Position numbers and translations under genes: made by a program. 64,000 bases of DNA from Salinicola halophyticus (GTDB taxonomy: Bacteria > Pseudomonadota > Gammaproteobacteria > Pseudomonadales > Halomonadaceae): NCBI RefSeq assembly GCF_003206695.1, contig NZ_PZJN01000003.1, forward strand, positions 608,089 to 672,088, written 5' to 3'. Under the pieces are notes generated by a model. That model was given only the letters and a program-made list of their open reading frames with translations. It made no database searches and was not told the DNA's origin. Numbering within the stretch: the first letter of the stretch is position 1; each line of letters opens with the position of its first letter. This document shows, piece by piece, positions 40,605 through 50,505 of this stretch.

Positions 40605-41009
40605 TCAGCGAATGATTTCCGTCACCAATCGCTGCGCATACCATCCCTTTTCCGGCACCAGGCAGGTCACTTCGCCTACCGGCAGACCGGCCGGTGCCGT
40701 GTTGCGTGTCACGTCGAGAAGCAGGCAGCGCCGACCGCTTGCCGAGAAATAGCGCTCCCGGGCGTGTATCGAAACGTTCGCGCCCCAAGGCGTACTGGCC
40801 AACGTGGTTACGCTGCCGGGGGCGGCACTATCGAGAAAACTCGACAGCGGTCCGCTTACCGGCGTTGCGCCATCCATGGGCATCGCCGCCATCGAGTCAC
40901 CGTGTTGCTGTGACGTGGCACACCCCGAAACGGCGGCGAGTGCCAACGTCAAAGCCATCCACCGGGTTACGGACTTCCTGCTGATGACCTGCTCTTTTTC
41001 ATGTCTCAT
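40605..41009 (-). CDS. Putative outer-membrane lipoprotein, capsule export cluster
   Basis: This 134-residue protein starts MRHEKEQVISRKSVTRWMAL and has a lipobox LAAVSGC (Cys at about residue 29). A short linker and a compact C-terminal domain (SVTTLASTPWGANVSIHARE, RYFSASGRRCLLLDV, VPEKGWYAQRLVTEI) follow. I do not recognise a defined function; small lipoproteins with a similar xYFSASGRxC element are found beside polysaccharide-export genes. It lies 180 bp upstream of kpsD and downstream of cysNC on the same strand. AGGTGG upstream supports the ATG at 41009. Confidence 0.75.
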   Translation of the reverse strand: MRHEKEQVISRKSVTRWMALTLALAAVSGCATSQQHGDSMAAMPMDGATPVSGPLSSFLDSAAPGSVTTLASTPWGANVSIHARERYFSASGRRCLLLDVTRNTAPAGLPVGEVTCLVPEKGWYAQRLVTEIIR

Positions 41010-41103
41010 CGCGACCACCTTTCCCCTCGATTTCTCGCGCGTTATCGCCGAGAACCTAGCCTGATATGTGTCTGTAGCGCCCAACGTCGTTGCCGCCTTT
41101 TCC

Positions 41104-41160
41104 ACGTGAACTTCTCTTCCTGACGTGAACTTCTCTTTCTGACGTGAACTTCTCTTTCTT
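41104..41160. repeat. 19-bp tandem repeat x3
   Basis: Three contiguous units resembling acgtgaacttctctttctg (one base differs in unit one, one in unit three) lie between the cysNC stop and the lipoprotein gene. On the minus strand the repeat is purine-rich. Confidence 0.9.
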
Positions 41161-41189
41161 AAATGTCGAATTCCGGATATTGGCGACCG

Positions 41190-43103
41190 CTAGATAATTC
41201 GATGGCGACGCAGCGCCACGATGAGACGTCTGACGGTTTCCTCGAGATCACAGGCGGAGGTATCGATTTCGATTTCCGGTGACTCGGGAGCTTCATAAGG
41301 TGAGCTGATACCGGTGAACTGCTGAATCTCGCCGCGGCGAGCCTTCCGATAGAGCCCTTTGGGATCCCGGCGCTCGCAAACCGAAAGCGGGGTATTGACG
41401 AAGACCTCGATGAACTCGCCGGCTTCGACCATGCGGCGAACCTCGAGGCGATCGTCACGAAACGGGGAGATGAACGAGACCAGCGTGAGCATCCCCGAGT
41501 CGACCATCAGCTTGGCCACCTCGCCGATGCGCCGAATGTTCTCCTGACGATCCGCATTGCTGAAACCGAGGTCACGGCAAAGACCGTGGCGAACGTTGTC
41601 GCCGTCCAGCAGGTAGGTGTTGTGGCCCATGCCGAAGAGCTGCCGCTCCAGCGCATCCGCAACGGTGGATTTACCTGCGCCGGAGAGCCCGGTGAACCAG
41701 ATGATGCTCGGCTTCTGACGATTGCGCTCTGCGCGCCGGTGCTTGGTGACGGCCATGTCGTGCCAGACCACATGGCCCGAATTCAGTACGTCGGCCACCA
41801 TGCCGGCACCCACGGTCAGGTTGCTCAGCTTGTCGATAAAGATGAAGTTTCCGGTCTCGGGCGAGTGTTGATAGCGATCCAGCACCAGCGGCTCGGCAAC
41901 CTCGATCTGACAGCGGGCGATGGCGTTGAGCGGCAACGTCTCGGTCGGGTGGTGCTCGAGGGTGTTGACGTCGACCTGATAGAGAAAACGAACGACGCGT
42001 CCCGGCACGACGCGGGCGCCGGCCTTGAATTCGTACTCGTGCCCCACTGCCAGTGGCGTCTCGTGCATCCACACCACGTCGGCGACGAAAGCGGTACAGG
42101 GCTCGATGTCGCTGTTGGCCGCGACCAGAACGTCCCCGCGCGAGACATCGATCTCATCTTGCAGCGTGAGCGTGACCGACTGCCCCGCATACGCCACGTC
42201 CAGATCGCCGTCATTGGTGACGATTCGAGCGACGCTAGAGCGCTTGCCGGAAGGCTCGACCCGAATGTCGGCACCCACCTCGACGGCACCGGCGGCCAAC
42301 GTGCCGCAGTAGCCGCGGAAGTTGGGATTGGGCCGGTTGACGTACTGCACCGGAAAGCGCAGCTCGTGCAGGCTGCGCGCCGACAGCACCTCGATCTGCT
42401 CGAGCTGGGCCAGTAACGGCGGCTCGTCGAACCAGCTCATATGCGGGCTCGAGTTGACCACGTTGTCGCCATCCAGTGCCGATATCGGCAGATAGCGAAC
42501 GTCGGAAACGCCCAGCTGACTGACGAAGCCGCGGTAGTCGGCAACGATCTCCTGGAATCGCGCCTGGGAGTAGCCGACCAGATCCATCTTGTTGATCGCG
42601 ATCACGAAATGCCGGATACCGAGCAGATCGCAGATGAAGCTGTGTCGGCGCGTCTGCACCTGCACCCCGAAGCGGGCATCGATCAGAATGACGGCCAGAT
42701 CGGCGGTGGACGCCCCGGTTGCCATGTTGCGGGTGTACTGCTCATGGCCAGGCGTATCGGCGATAATGAACTTGCGCTTGTCGGTGGAAAAAAACCGATA
42801 GGCGACATCGATGGTGATGCCCTGCTCTCTTTCTGCCTGCAGTCCATCGACCAGCAAAGCGAGGTCCAGCTCGCCGCCGAGGTGACCTCGCGACTTCGAA
42901 TCACGGGTCAGGGCCGCCAGCTGATCATCGAAGATCATCCTGGAGTCATGCAGCAGCCGCCCGATTAGAGTGGACTTGCCGTCATCGACGCTGCCGCAGG
43001 TCATGAAGCGCAGCAGATCCTTGCCCTCGTGAGTCTCACTCTCCGGATGCGCGGCGAGATGCCCTTCGAGGTTGGGGGTGAATCGTGCGGAATGAGGGAT
43101 CAT
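41190..43103 (-). CDS. cysNC: Bifunctional sulfate adenylyltransferase subunit 1 / APS kinase
   Basis: This 637-residue fusion has CysN GTPase at about residues 1-455 ([20 protein letters not shown]-loop 37-45; [27 protein letters not shown]). CysC kinase is at about 465-637 ([12 protein letters not shown] with Lys478; [29 protein letters not shown]). It makes APS with CysD and phosphorylates it to PAPS, the donor for sulfotransferases. The start overlaps the cysD stop by one base. Its place beside kpsD, with no assimilatory reductases in view, suggests the PAPS serves capsule sulfation. Confidence 0.95.
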   Translation of the reverse strand: MIPHSARFTPNLEGHLAAHPESETHEGKDLLRFMTCGSVDDGKSTLIGRLLHDSRMIFDDQLAALTRDSKSRGHLGGELDLALLVDGLQAEREQGITIDVAYRFFSTDKRKFIIADTPGHEQYTRNMATGASTADLAVILIDARFGVQVQTRRHSFICDLLGIRHFVIAINKMDLVGYSQARFQEIVADYRGFVSQLGVSDVRYLPISALDGDNVVNSSPHMSWFDEPPLLAQLEQIEVLSARSLHELRFPVQYVNRPNPNFRGYCGTLAAGAVEVGADIRVEPSGKRSSVARIVTNDGDLDVAYAGQSVTLTLQDEIDVSRGDVLVAANSDIEPCTAFVADVVWMHETPLAVGHEYEFKAGARVVPGRVVRFLYQVDVNTLEHHPTETLPLNAIARCQIEVAEPLVLDRYQHSPETGNFIFIDKLSNLTVGAGMVADVLNSGHVVWHDMAVTKHRRAERNRQKPSIIWFTGLSGAGKSTVADALERQLFGMGHNTYLLDGDNVRHGLCRDLGFSNADRQENIRRIGEVAKLMVDSGMLTLVSFISPFRDDRLEVRRMVEAGEFIEVFVNTPLSVCERRDPKGLYRKARRGEIQQFTGISSPYEAPESPEIEIDTSACDLEETVRRLIVALRRHRII

Positions 43104-44020
43104 CAGAAATACCCCTCACGCTTTTTCTTCTCCATCGACCCGGCGCCGTCGTGATCGATGGCACGCCCGGAGCGCTCGCTGGTCCGCGTGAGCAGCATTT
43201 CCTGAATGATCGAGGGCAAGGTGGTTGCCCGTGATTCGATCGCGCCGGTCAACGGATAACAGCCCAGCGTGCGAAAGCGTACCCAGCGCTCCTCGGGCAC
43301 TTCCCCCGCCGCGAGCGGCAATCGACCATCGTCGACCATGAGCAACATGCCGCCACGAACCACGGTGGGACGCGGCGCGGCGTAGTAGAGCGGCACGATC
43401 GAGATCGACTCGAGACGGATGTACTGCCAGATATCCAGCTCGGTCCAGTTGGAGAGCGGAAACACCCGGATCGATTCGCCCTGGCTTACCTTGCCGTTGT
43501 AGAGATTCCACAGTTCCGGGCGCTGCTGCTTGGGATCCCAGCGATGGTTTCTGTCCCGGAACGAATAGACTCTCTCCTTGGCCCGAGAAGCCTCTTCGTC
43601 GCGGCGGGCACCACCGAAAGCGGCGTCGAAGCCGTATTGGTTCAACGCCTGCTTGAGTGCCTGGGTCTTCATCACGTCGGTGTATTTGGCACTGCCGTGA
43701 TCGAACGGATTGATCCCCGCGGCGCGACCTTCCTCGTTGACATGCTCGATCAGTTCCATACCGACCTGAGCCGCCGTCCGATCGCGGAACTCGATCATCT
43801 CGCGGAACTTCCAGGTGGTGTTGACATGCAGAAGCGGGAACGGCGGCGTTCCCGGATAGAACGCCTTACGCGCCAGATGCAGCATCACCGAAGAGTCCTT
43901 GCCGATCGAATAGAGCATTACCGGGTTGCGGAACTCCGCAACCACCTCCCGGATGATCTGGATCGACTCCGCCTCGAGTTGCCGAAGGTGCATGTGAGCC
44001 CTGTGTGTGAGTTCGCGCAT
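43103..44020 (-). CDS. cysD: Sulfate adenylyltransferase subunit 2
   Basis: This 305-residue PP-loop ATP pyrophosphatase-type subunit forms APS from ATP and sulfate together with CysN. Typical stretches are [20 protein letters not shown] (PP-loop-like), [40 protein letters not shown] and [16 protein letters not shown]. It is the first gene of the minus-strand block and is preceded by the 738-bp divergent intergenic region. Confidence 0.96.
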   Translation of the reverse strand: MRELTHRAHMHLRQLEAESIQIIREVVAEFRNPVMLYSIGKDSSVMLHLARKAFYPGTPPFPLLHVNTTWKFREMIEFRDRTAAQVGMELIEHVNEEGRAAGINPFDHGSAKYTDVMKTQALKQALNQYGFDAAFGGARRDEEASRAKERVYSFRDRNHRWDPKQQRPELWNLYNGKVSQGESIRVFPLSNWTELDIWQYIRLESISIVPLYYAAPRPTVVRGGMLLMVDDGRLPLAAGEVPEERWVRFRTLGCYPLTGAIESRATTLPSIIQEMLLTRTSERSGRAIDHDGAGSMEKKKREGYF

Positions 44021-44758
44021 AACGTTCCCGTGCAGCCGATCGAGAGTAACGAAACCCGAGTCCTTGGCCCTGAAACGGACCAGACATCAACGATCGTTGC
44101 CTTGATTTGTTGTTTCGAGACTCCTTTTCGGTCAAACGAGACCCTCGAGTCAAATATTAAAATCGCCAAAAGTAAGCCCATGTAAATGTCAAAATTCATT
44201 TTTTGGGGCGCGTTGAATAAAACATTACACGGGAAGGAATAATGCTAAAAAACGGCGAGCTAATACTTTAGATATGCCATTGTTTTTAAATGATTTTCAA
44301 GACATTATCTCTATCGATAAAATGCTGACACGGTCTCATTAACGACGTTCAATAAAACCATCAAAGGGAAATGTTAAGCGTATAAAAGCGCCCCTACTCC
44401 TGTTTTTAGAGACAAAGGCGAGGAAATAAATACATCGCCCGCACCGGGAAAAGTGTGAATTTGTTAATACCGTAAACATCGATTTTTCTATGAGAAAAGT
44501 TTGCTTACATTTGCCGCATTCACTACTCACCTAACAATTGCGAATGTGATCACGACATGTCTGCTCTTATCATTTCGCTACAGCGCAAAAGCGCTCGCCC
44601 ACCCTGGTATGCGGTACACTGCGCATTCGATTGCCTAAAGCGGCAGACTTGAGTAGCTTTGGCACCTTTTCACATTCACGGCGCGTCGGGCCTTCGGCCC
44701 AGGAATAGCGATGCCGCAATTCTCTTCGACGACGGACCGCATTGGCTTTTCGTGACCC
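44021..44758. other. AT-rich divergent intergenic region (cysD / kpsC)
   Basis: These 738 bp separate the minus-strand export/sulfation block from the plus-strand kpsC operon and should hold both promoters. The region is AT-rich (notably 44140-44520) and has no credible gene. Weak sigma70-like candidates for kpsC are TTGCTT-N17-TACTCA (44501-44529) and TACACT (44615-44620). A short hairpin gggcc-ttc-ggccc (44688-44700) lies in the presumed kpsC leader. No JUMPStart/ops (ggcggtag) sequence is visible. Confidence 0.55.
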
Positions 44759-46819
44759 ATGCATAACGATTCGACAGTTCTGCGACCGTCCTCCCCGCGT
44801 GTGGCCGGCTACCTCTCCAAGGGCCTGGCCCGCTGGCACATCATCCGCTGCCTGCTACCGGAATATTCGCGTCAGGTTCGCCTCAAGCCGGGCAGCCGCC
44901 AGCCCGTGGATGCCATTCTCGGTTGGGGACTGAAGCCCACATCGACCCGGGCAAGACGCATGGCGGCCCGCCGCGGCTTGCCCTATGTCGCGATCGAGGA
45001 TGGCTTCCTGCGCTCGCTGGGGCTGGGCGTCAATTACTCCCAGCCCCACAGCCTGGTCGTGGACTACAGCGGTATCTACTACGATGCGACCCGGCCGTCC
45101 GATCTGGAGACACTGCTGGCCGAGGCCGTCTTCGAGACCGAGGAACTGGCACGCGCCAGCCAGGCCATGCAGCGTCTGCGCCGGTGTCGTCTGTCGAAGT
45201 ACAACCATGCTCCTGATCGGCCGCTGCCGACCTCCGATCGGCCGCGGGTTTTGGTCATCGACCAGACCCGCGACGACGCCTCGATTACCCATGGCATGGC
45301 CGATGCCAGCTCGTTCAAGCGCATGCTGGAGAGCGCGATCGCCGATCATCCGGACGCCGAAATCCTGATCAAGACCCACCCCGACGTCATCGCCGGGCGC
45401 AAGCAGGGCTATCTGACTCAGGCCTCGACCCACCCTCGCTGCCGATTGATCGGCGACGACATCAACCCGTGGGCGCTGATCGACGCTGTCGACGCGGTCT
45501 ACGTGGTCACCAGTCAGCTGGGGTTCGAAGCGTTGATGGCGGAAAAGCCGGTGCACTGTTTCGGCATGCCGTTTTATGCCGGCTGGGGACTGACCTTCGA
45601 TGAGCTCCACTGCGAGCGCCGCCAGCGACAACGCTCGCTGCCGGAACTCTTCGCCGCGGCCTATCTGCGCTACTGCCGCTATGCCAACCCCTACACCGGG
45701 CTGCCATCCACGCTCGAGGCCACCATCGACCTGATCGCCGATCAGAAACGCCAGCGCGATCGCCTCGCCGGACGCTGGCTGGCAGTCGGCTTTTCCAGCT
45801 GGAAGCGGGCCTTCATTACCGATTTTCTCGGTCCGGCGTCGAGCGTGCGCTTCCTTCAGAGCGACCGGCCGCAGCCCCATGAACTCGAGGGTCGCGACAG
45901 TCTGGTGGTGTGGGGCCAGAAGGCCACCGATGAGCTCAAGGCGCTATGCCGTCAGCACGGACTCAAACTGTGGCGAATGGAAGACGGGTTCGTGCGCTCG
46001 GTCGGGCTCGGGGTCGACCTGACCCGGCCGCTGTCGCTGGCATTCGATTCACGCGGGCTCTATTACGACGCCAATCATGAAAGCGATCTCGAACGGCTGC
46101 TGACGGAGACGGAATTCGAGCCGGCGCTACTGGCGCGCGCCGAGCGCCTGCGTCGACGCCTGACCGAGCTCAAGCTGTCGAAATACAACGTGCGCGGCAA
46201 GACGCTACCCACGCTGCCCGAAGGCGTAGTGGGTTCACGGCTCATCGTGCTGGTCCCGGGCCAGGTCGAAAGCGACGCCTCGATCGCGCATGGCTCCCCC
46301 GAAATCAAGACCAACCAGGCGCTGCTCGAAGCCGTCAGGCACAACCGACCCGATGCGTTCATCATCTACAAGCCCCACCCGGATGTGGTCTCCGGCGCGC
46401 GGGTCGGCCTGCTCGACAAGCGTGCCAGCGAACTCTATGACCTCGAGCTGGTTCACTACGACATCATCGATCTGATCGAGCTGGCCGACGAGATCCATAC
46501 CATGTGTTCGCTGACGGGCTTCGAAGGCCTGATGCGCGAGGTGGCTGTGCATACCTACGGCCTCCCCTTCTATGCCGGTTGGGGTCTGACGCAGGATCGG
46601 CTATCCTCCCCGCGTCGCCAACGACAGCTGACACTGGATGCCCTGATCGCCGGCGCGCTGCTGATCTATCCGACCTATGTCGATCCTCTGAGCGGCGAAT
46701 TCTGCAATGCCGACACCGCCGTCGAGCTGATGCAACAGCAACGCGATCAGCGCTCGGGCCTGCCCTTTCGTGTGCGTCTGTATCGTCTGTACCGCAACCT
46801 GTTCTCCCAAAGGCAATGA
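44759..46819 (+). CDS. kpsC: Capsule Kdo-linker glycosyltransferase KpsC
   Basis: This 686-residue protein has two homologous halves, each with VEDGFLRS/VRSVGLGVD-type and KPHPDV-type motifs. Half one has IEDGFLRSLGLGV, IKTHPDVIAG and MAEKPVHCFGMPFYAGWGL; half two has MEDGFVRSVGLGVD, IYKPHPDVVSGAR and MREVAVHTYGLPFYAGWGL. KpsC is the dual beta-Kdo transferase that extends the Kdo linker on the lipid acceptor at the inner membrane. The length matches E. coli KpsC (675). It opens a six-gene operon; the next start is 1 bp past its stop. Confidence 0.96.
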   Translation: MHNDSTVLRPSSPRVAGYLSKGLARWHIIRCLLPEYSRQVRLKPGSRQPVDAILGWGLKPTSTRARRMAARRGLPYVAIEDGFLRSLGLGVNYSQPHSLVVDYSGIYYDATRPSDLETLLAEAVFETEELARASQAMQRLRRCRLSKYNHAPDRPLPTSDRPRVLVIDQTRDDASITHGMADASSFKRMLESAIADHPDAEILIKTHPDVIAGRKQGYLTQASTHPRCRLIGDDINPWALIDAVDAVYVVTSQLGFEALMAEKPVHCFGMPFYAGWGLTFDELHCERRQRQRSLPELFAAAYLRYCRYANPYTGLPSTLEATIDLIADQKRQRDRLAGRWLAVGFSSWKRAFITDFLGPASSVRFLQSDRPQPHELEGRDSLVVWGQKATDELKALCRQHGLKLWRMEDGFVRSVGLGVDLTRPLSLAFDSRGLYYDANHESDLERLLTETEFEPALLARAERLRRRLTELKLSKYNVRGKTLPTLPEGVVGSRLIVLVPGQVESDASIAHGSPEIKTNQALLEAVRHNRPDAFIIYKPHPDVVSGARVGLLDKRASELYDLELVHYDIIDLIELADEIHTMCSLTGFEGLMREVAVHTYGLPFYAGWGLTQDRLSSPRRQRQLTLDALIAGALLIYPTYVDPLSGEFCNADTAVELMQQQRDQRSGLPFRVRLYRLYRNLFSQRQ

Positions 46820-46820
46820 A

Positions 46821-48083
46821 TTGAGTGCTTCGACTTTGAGCAGCGCGCACAAACGCTTTCTGTTGCTGCAAGGTGTCTGCTCGCCGTTTTTCGACCGGCT
46901 GGGCGAACAGCTGTTGGCCGCGGGACACGAAGTGATCAAGATCAATTTCACCGTCGGCGACAGCACTTTCTGGCGTCAGGGCAATACCTACGCCTACCGC
47001 GGACAGGCCAAGGACATACCCGAATATCTTTCGCAGATATGGGACCGCCACGAGATCACCGATCAGGTCGTCTTCGGGGATCGTCGCCCGGTGCATCGAC
47101 GCGCCATTCTGGCCGCGCGGCGCCGAGGTATCCGTAATCACGTCTTCGAGGAAGGTTATTTCCGGCCTTACTGGGTGACGCTGGAGCGCGAAGGCGTCAA
47201 CGCCCATTCGCTGCTGCCGCGAGATCCGGACTGGTACCGCGAAGCCGGCAGGCGGCTGCCCAGCGCCGGGCGACCCATGGCGTTTCCCAACCAGTTCCAC
47301 ACCCGGGCGCGCCACGATGTGATCTATCATCTGGCGGGGATCGCCAATCCGTTTCTCCACCCGCACTATCGCAATCACGCGCTGGTCACCGCGCCGGTGG
47401 AATACGCCGGTTTTCTGCTGCGCAAGATGCGCATGCCGTACCTGAAACGGCGCGACAACGAGCGCGTGAAAGCGCTGTTGGACGCCAAACGGCCGTTTTA
47501 CTTGCTGCCCCTGCAGCTGAAGAGCGATGCCCAGATTCGCTACCATTCCGATTACAAGAACATGCAGGAAGTGATCGGCAAGGTGGCCGCATCGTTCGCC
47601 TACCACGCCCCGCGCGATGCCTTCCTGGTGATCAAGAACCATCCCCTCGACATGGGGCTGGCCCAGTACGCGAGCCTGATCGAGGTACTGACGCACGAAT
47701 ACGATCTGGGCGACCGCCTCGTCTATCTCGAGGGCGGCAATCTCGAGGCACTGCTCAAGCACGCCAGCGGACTGGTGACGGTCAACAGCACCGCCGGCAA
47801 CGTCTCGCTCGGTTTCGACTGCCCGACCCACACGCTGGCCTCGCCGGTCTACGATATGGCCGGCCTGACCCATCAGGGCACGCTGGACGAATTCTGGCAC
47901 AATGTCCCCAAACCGGACGCGGAACTGTTCCGGGCCTACCGCCGGACCGTTGCCCAGACGGTTCAGATTAACGGCGGGTTTTACTGCCGTCCGGGAATCG
48001 ACCTGGCGGCGAAAAACGCCCTTCAGGCGTTACAGCGGGAACGCTCCCCCTTACAGCAACTCATGGATGAGATCGCGTTATGA
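46821..48083 (+). CDS. kpsS: Capsule Kdo transferase KpsS
   Basis: This 420-residue protein adds the first beta-Kdo to the lipid (phosphatidylglycerol in E. coli). Motifs are FLLLQGVCSPFFDRLGEQLL, FGDRRPVHRRAILAARRRGI, VIKNHPLDMG and GLVTVNSTAGNVSLGFDCPT. No ATG lies near the conserved N-terminus; the most likely start is TTG at 46821 with AAGG upstream, just after the kpsC stop. A frame extending to 46770 overlaps kpsC and is less likely. A diverged paralogue lies at 17276-18514. Confidence 0.93.
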   Translation: MSASTLSSAHKRFLLLQGVCSPFFDRLGEQLLAAGHEVIKINFTVGDSTFWRQGNTYAYRGQAKDIPEYLSQIWDRHEITDQVVFGDRRPVHRRAILAARRRGIRNHVFEEGYFRPYWVTLEREGVNAHSLLPRDPDWYREAGRRLPSAGRPMAFPNQFHTRARHDVIYHLAGIANPFLHPHYRNHALVTAPVEYAGFLLRKMRMPYLKRRDNERVKALLDAKRPFYLLPLQLKSDAQIRYHSDYKNMQEVIGKVAASFAYHAPRDAFLVIKNHPLDMGLAQYASLIEVLTHEYDLGDRLVYLEGGNLEALLKHASGLVTVNSTAGNVSLGFDCPTHTLASPVYDMAGLTHQGTLDEFWHNVPKPDAELFRAYRRTVAQTVQINGGFYCRPGIDLAAKNALQALQRERSPLQQLMDEIAL

Positions 48084-48874
48084 CCCGAGTCGTCATTACC
48101 GGTGCCACCGGCGCCATCGGTCAGGCACTGGCCGCCGTCTACGCGAAGCCGGGTAACCAACTGATCCTGCATGGCCGCCAGCTCGACGTGCTCGAGACCC
48201 TGGCGGCCACGTGTCGTCACGCCGGTGCCGAGGTCGAGCTGGATCAGGTCGCACTGGAAGACGACGATGCCCTGTTCGCCTGGCTGGAAACGCTATGCAC
48301 GCCGACGGTGCCGGATATCGTGATCGTCAATGCCGGCATGAACATCGATATCGGGGAAGATGCCAGCGGCGAAGACTGGGACGACGCCAGCCGCCTGCTC
48401 GAAATCAATCTGCGTGTGCCGATGGCAATGGGCAACTATCTCGGCAAACGCATGCGCGCCGCCGGTCACGGCCAGCTGGTGCTGATGAGCTCGCTGGCCG
48501 CCTATCACGGCTTGCCGGTGACGCCGAGCTACAGCGCCAGCAAGGCCGGCGTCAAGGCCTACGGCGAAGCGCTGCGCGGCTGGCTGGCGCCGCACGGTGT
48601 GGGCGTCAGCGTGGTGATGCCGGGCTACGTCAGCTCGAAGATGTGCGATGAGATGCCCGGCCCCAAGCCATTTCTTTGGCAGCCCGAGCGCGCCGCCCGG
48701 TTCATCGCCCAGGGCATCGAAAGGAATCGCGCCCGGATCAGCTTCCCCTTTCCGCTCAATTTCGGCTGCTGGTGGCTGGCCGTATTACCGGCGGCGATCT
48801 CGCAGCGCCTGCTGACGCTGTTCGGTTATGACCACGACCATGACCACGACCACGGCGACGGAGCGCATCGATGA
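48080..48874 (+). CDS. Short-chain dehydrogenase/reductase (RkpH-like)
   Basis: This 264-residue SDR has TGATGAIGQALAAVYAKPGN (NAD(P) motif), NAGMN, SSLAAYHG (catalytic Ser) and YSASKAGVKAYGEALRGWL (catalytic Tyr-Lys). It begins with an ATGA overlap on kpsS and ends with one on the next gene. A ketoacyl or 3-ketosphinganine-type reductase is a sensible role, because an alpha-oxoamine synthase in the same operon makes a ketone product. RkpH of the rhizobial rkp-1 region is an SDR in the same setting. The C-terminus carries a His/Asp run (YDHDHDHDHGDG) encoded by a 6-bp repeat. Confidence 0.85.
   Translation: MTRVVITGATGAIGQALAAVYAKPGNQLILHGRQLDVLETLAATCRHAGAEVELDQVALEDDDALFAWLETLCTPTVPDIVIVNAGMNIDIGEDASGEDWDDASRLLEINLRVPMAMGNYLGKRMRAAGHGQLVLMSSLAAYHGLPVTPSYSASKAGVKAYGEALRGWLAPHGVGVSVVMPGYVSSKMCDEMPGPKPFLWQPERAARFIAQGIERNRARISFPFPLNFGCWWLAVLPAAISQRLLTLFGYDHDHDHDHGDGAHR
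48830..48853. repeat. 6-bp repeat (gaccay) x4 encoding an Asp-His tail
   Basis: Four contiguous gaccac/gaccat units encode DHDHDHDH near the SDR C-terminus. Copy-number changes would keep the frame. Confidence 0.8.
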
Positions 48875-50466
48875 TTCACGGTTTCTGGAACGGGTTCTGG
48901 GCGGCGATTGCCACGCTGGTAGTGACCAGCCTGTGCGAAATGATTTTGAAACCGCGCCCGCAGCCGCTGTGGCAACGCCCGCCAGCCGCGATTGCCGTGC
49001 ACCTGGCAACGGCCGCCCTGCACTTTACATTCTGGCTTCTGATCGTCCAGCGGCCGTGGTTTGCGCTGGTCATCGCCGCGTCATTGCAGATGGTGGTGAT
49101 CCAGGTCAACAACACCAAGTCGACATCGCTGCGCGAGCCCTTCCTGTGCCAGGATTTCGAATACTTCATCGACGCGATTCGCCATCCGCGTCTCTATATT
49201 CCGTTTTTTGGCGTCGGCTTGACGATTGGCGCCAGCGTGGCCGGCGCCATCGCCATCGGCATCGGTTTCTGGCTCGAGCCATCGCTCTTCGGTCATGCCG
49301 ATGCGCCCTGGTCGCTGGCGGGAACGCTGGCGCTGACCGCGGCTGCCGTCGCCGTGCTGAGCTGGCAACTGCCCCGGCTGCCCGAATGCACGCTGGAACC
49401 CAACGACGATCTCGTGCGACTCGGCCTCTATCCCTATCTCTGGGCCTATGGACGCATGACTCGCTTGCCCATCGACCGCGACGACAACGACAGCGCCTTC
49501 GCCGCCCCGTGGGATCTGGAATCCGAACCCGTCGATCCCGCTACGCTGCCCAACGTCGTGCTGGTTCAAAGCGAATCCTTCTTCGATCCCCGCGACTGGC
49601 ACCCGGACATTCGGCGCGAACTGCTGGGTGAATACGATGCGCTGATGGCCGAATCTCTGCAGTCGGGGCGTTTCGACGTGCCCGCCTGGGGCGCCAATAC
49701 CGTGCGCACCGAATGCGCGGTCCTGACCGGATTCACCCCGTCACGGCTCGGCGTGCATCGTTTCAATCCTTACCATCAGCTCTCGAAGCTGCCGGTCAAC
49801 AATCTCGCCGGCGCCCTTAAACGTCTGGGCTATCGCACGGTTTGTATCCATCCGTATCCCGTCAGTTTCTACCTGCGCGATCGGGTCTACCCTAATCTCG
49901 GGTTCGACACCTTCATCGATATCGCCGATTTCGATCTCAGCGAGCGCGACGGTCAGTACACCGGCGATCTGGCGCTGGCAGAGCGGGTTCAGAAACAGTT
50001 GGCAACGGCGGACGAAAAACCGCTGTTCATCTTCGTGATCAGCATGGAGAATCACGGCCCGCTCCATCTCGAAACGCCGGACCCGGCCATTGCCGAGCGG
50101 TGGGTCGAAGGTGGCGTTACTCCCGGTTGCGAAGAGCTAACGGTTTATCTGAGGCATCTACGCAATACCGATAGTATGCTGGAACGACTCAGGGACTCTC
50201 TGCAACAGAACAGCGAGCTGCAGGATAACAACGAGCTTCATAAAAGCAGCCGGCACGGCATTCTGGGTTTCTACGGCGACCATGTGCCGATCATGCCGAA
50301 AGTCTACGCACAGCATGGCGAGCCGGATGGTTTCACGAACTATTTCATCTGGCAGACAGCGCCCCGTTCGGGGGATAACGTGCGGATGACGCTCCCAGCC
50401 GATAAGCTGGGAACCACAATCTACGACAGAATTATCGACCACGCAGGCAAGCTTGGTGCGAATTGA
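48871..50466 (+). CDS. LTA-synthase-like membrane phosphotransferase (RkpI-like)
   Basis: This 531-residue protein has about five N-terminal membrane helices (residues about 9-165), then an alkaline-phosphatase-fold domain of the LtaS/OpgB type. Metal and nucleophile positions are visible: Glu235 in NVVLVQSESFFDPRD, Thr277 in WGANTVRTEC (nucleophile position of LtaS) and GDHVPIMP near residue 460. It lacks a sulfatase CxPxR/SxPxR motif. LtaS-type enzymes transfer phosphoglycerol from phosphatidylglycerol to a lipid or glycan hydroxyl at the outer face. Its operon with an SDR, a PKS and an oxoamine synthase matches the rhizobial RkpI position. The acceptor here is unknown. Confidence 0.8.
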   Translation: MIHGFWNGFWAAIATLVVTSLCEMILKPRPQPLWQRPPAAIAVHLATAALHFTFWLLIVQRPWFALVIAASLQMVVIQVNNTKSTSLREPFLCQDFEYFIDAIRHPRLYIPFFGVGLTIGASVAGAIAIGIGFWLEPSLFGHADAPWSLAGTLALTAAAVAVLSWQLPRLPECTLEPNDDLVRLGLYPYLWAYGRMTRLPIDRDDNDSAFAAPWDLESEPVDPATLPNVVLVQSESFFDPRDWHPDIRRELLGEYDALMAESLQSGRFDVPAWGANTVRTECAVLTGFTPSRLGVHRFNPYHQLSKLPVNNLAGALKRLGYRTVCIHPYPVSFYLRDRVYPNLGFDTFIDIADFDLSERDGQYTGDLALAERVQKQLATADEKPLFIFVISMENHGPLHLETPDPAIAERWVEGGVTPGCEELTVYLRHLRNTDSMLERLRDSLQQNSELQDNNELHKSSRHGILGFYGDHVPIMPKVYAQHGEPDGFTNYFIWQTAPRSGDNVRMTLPADKLGTTIYDRIIDHAGKLGAN

Positions 50467-50505
50467 GAAAGGCGTAGCCCGCGCGCTACGAAGCAAGGAG
50501 TCCCA

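Noticed and set aside
44021-44758. JUMPStart/ops element expected upstream of capsule operons
   Set aside because: I searched by eye for ggcggtag and related sequences in this region and in 29720-30451 and found none.
48871-50466. Arylsulfatase acting on the capsule
   Set aside because: The alkaline-phosphatase fold is present, but there is no CxPxR/SxPxR formylglycine motif; the Thr277 arrangement and N-terminal membrane helices fit an LtaS-type transferase.
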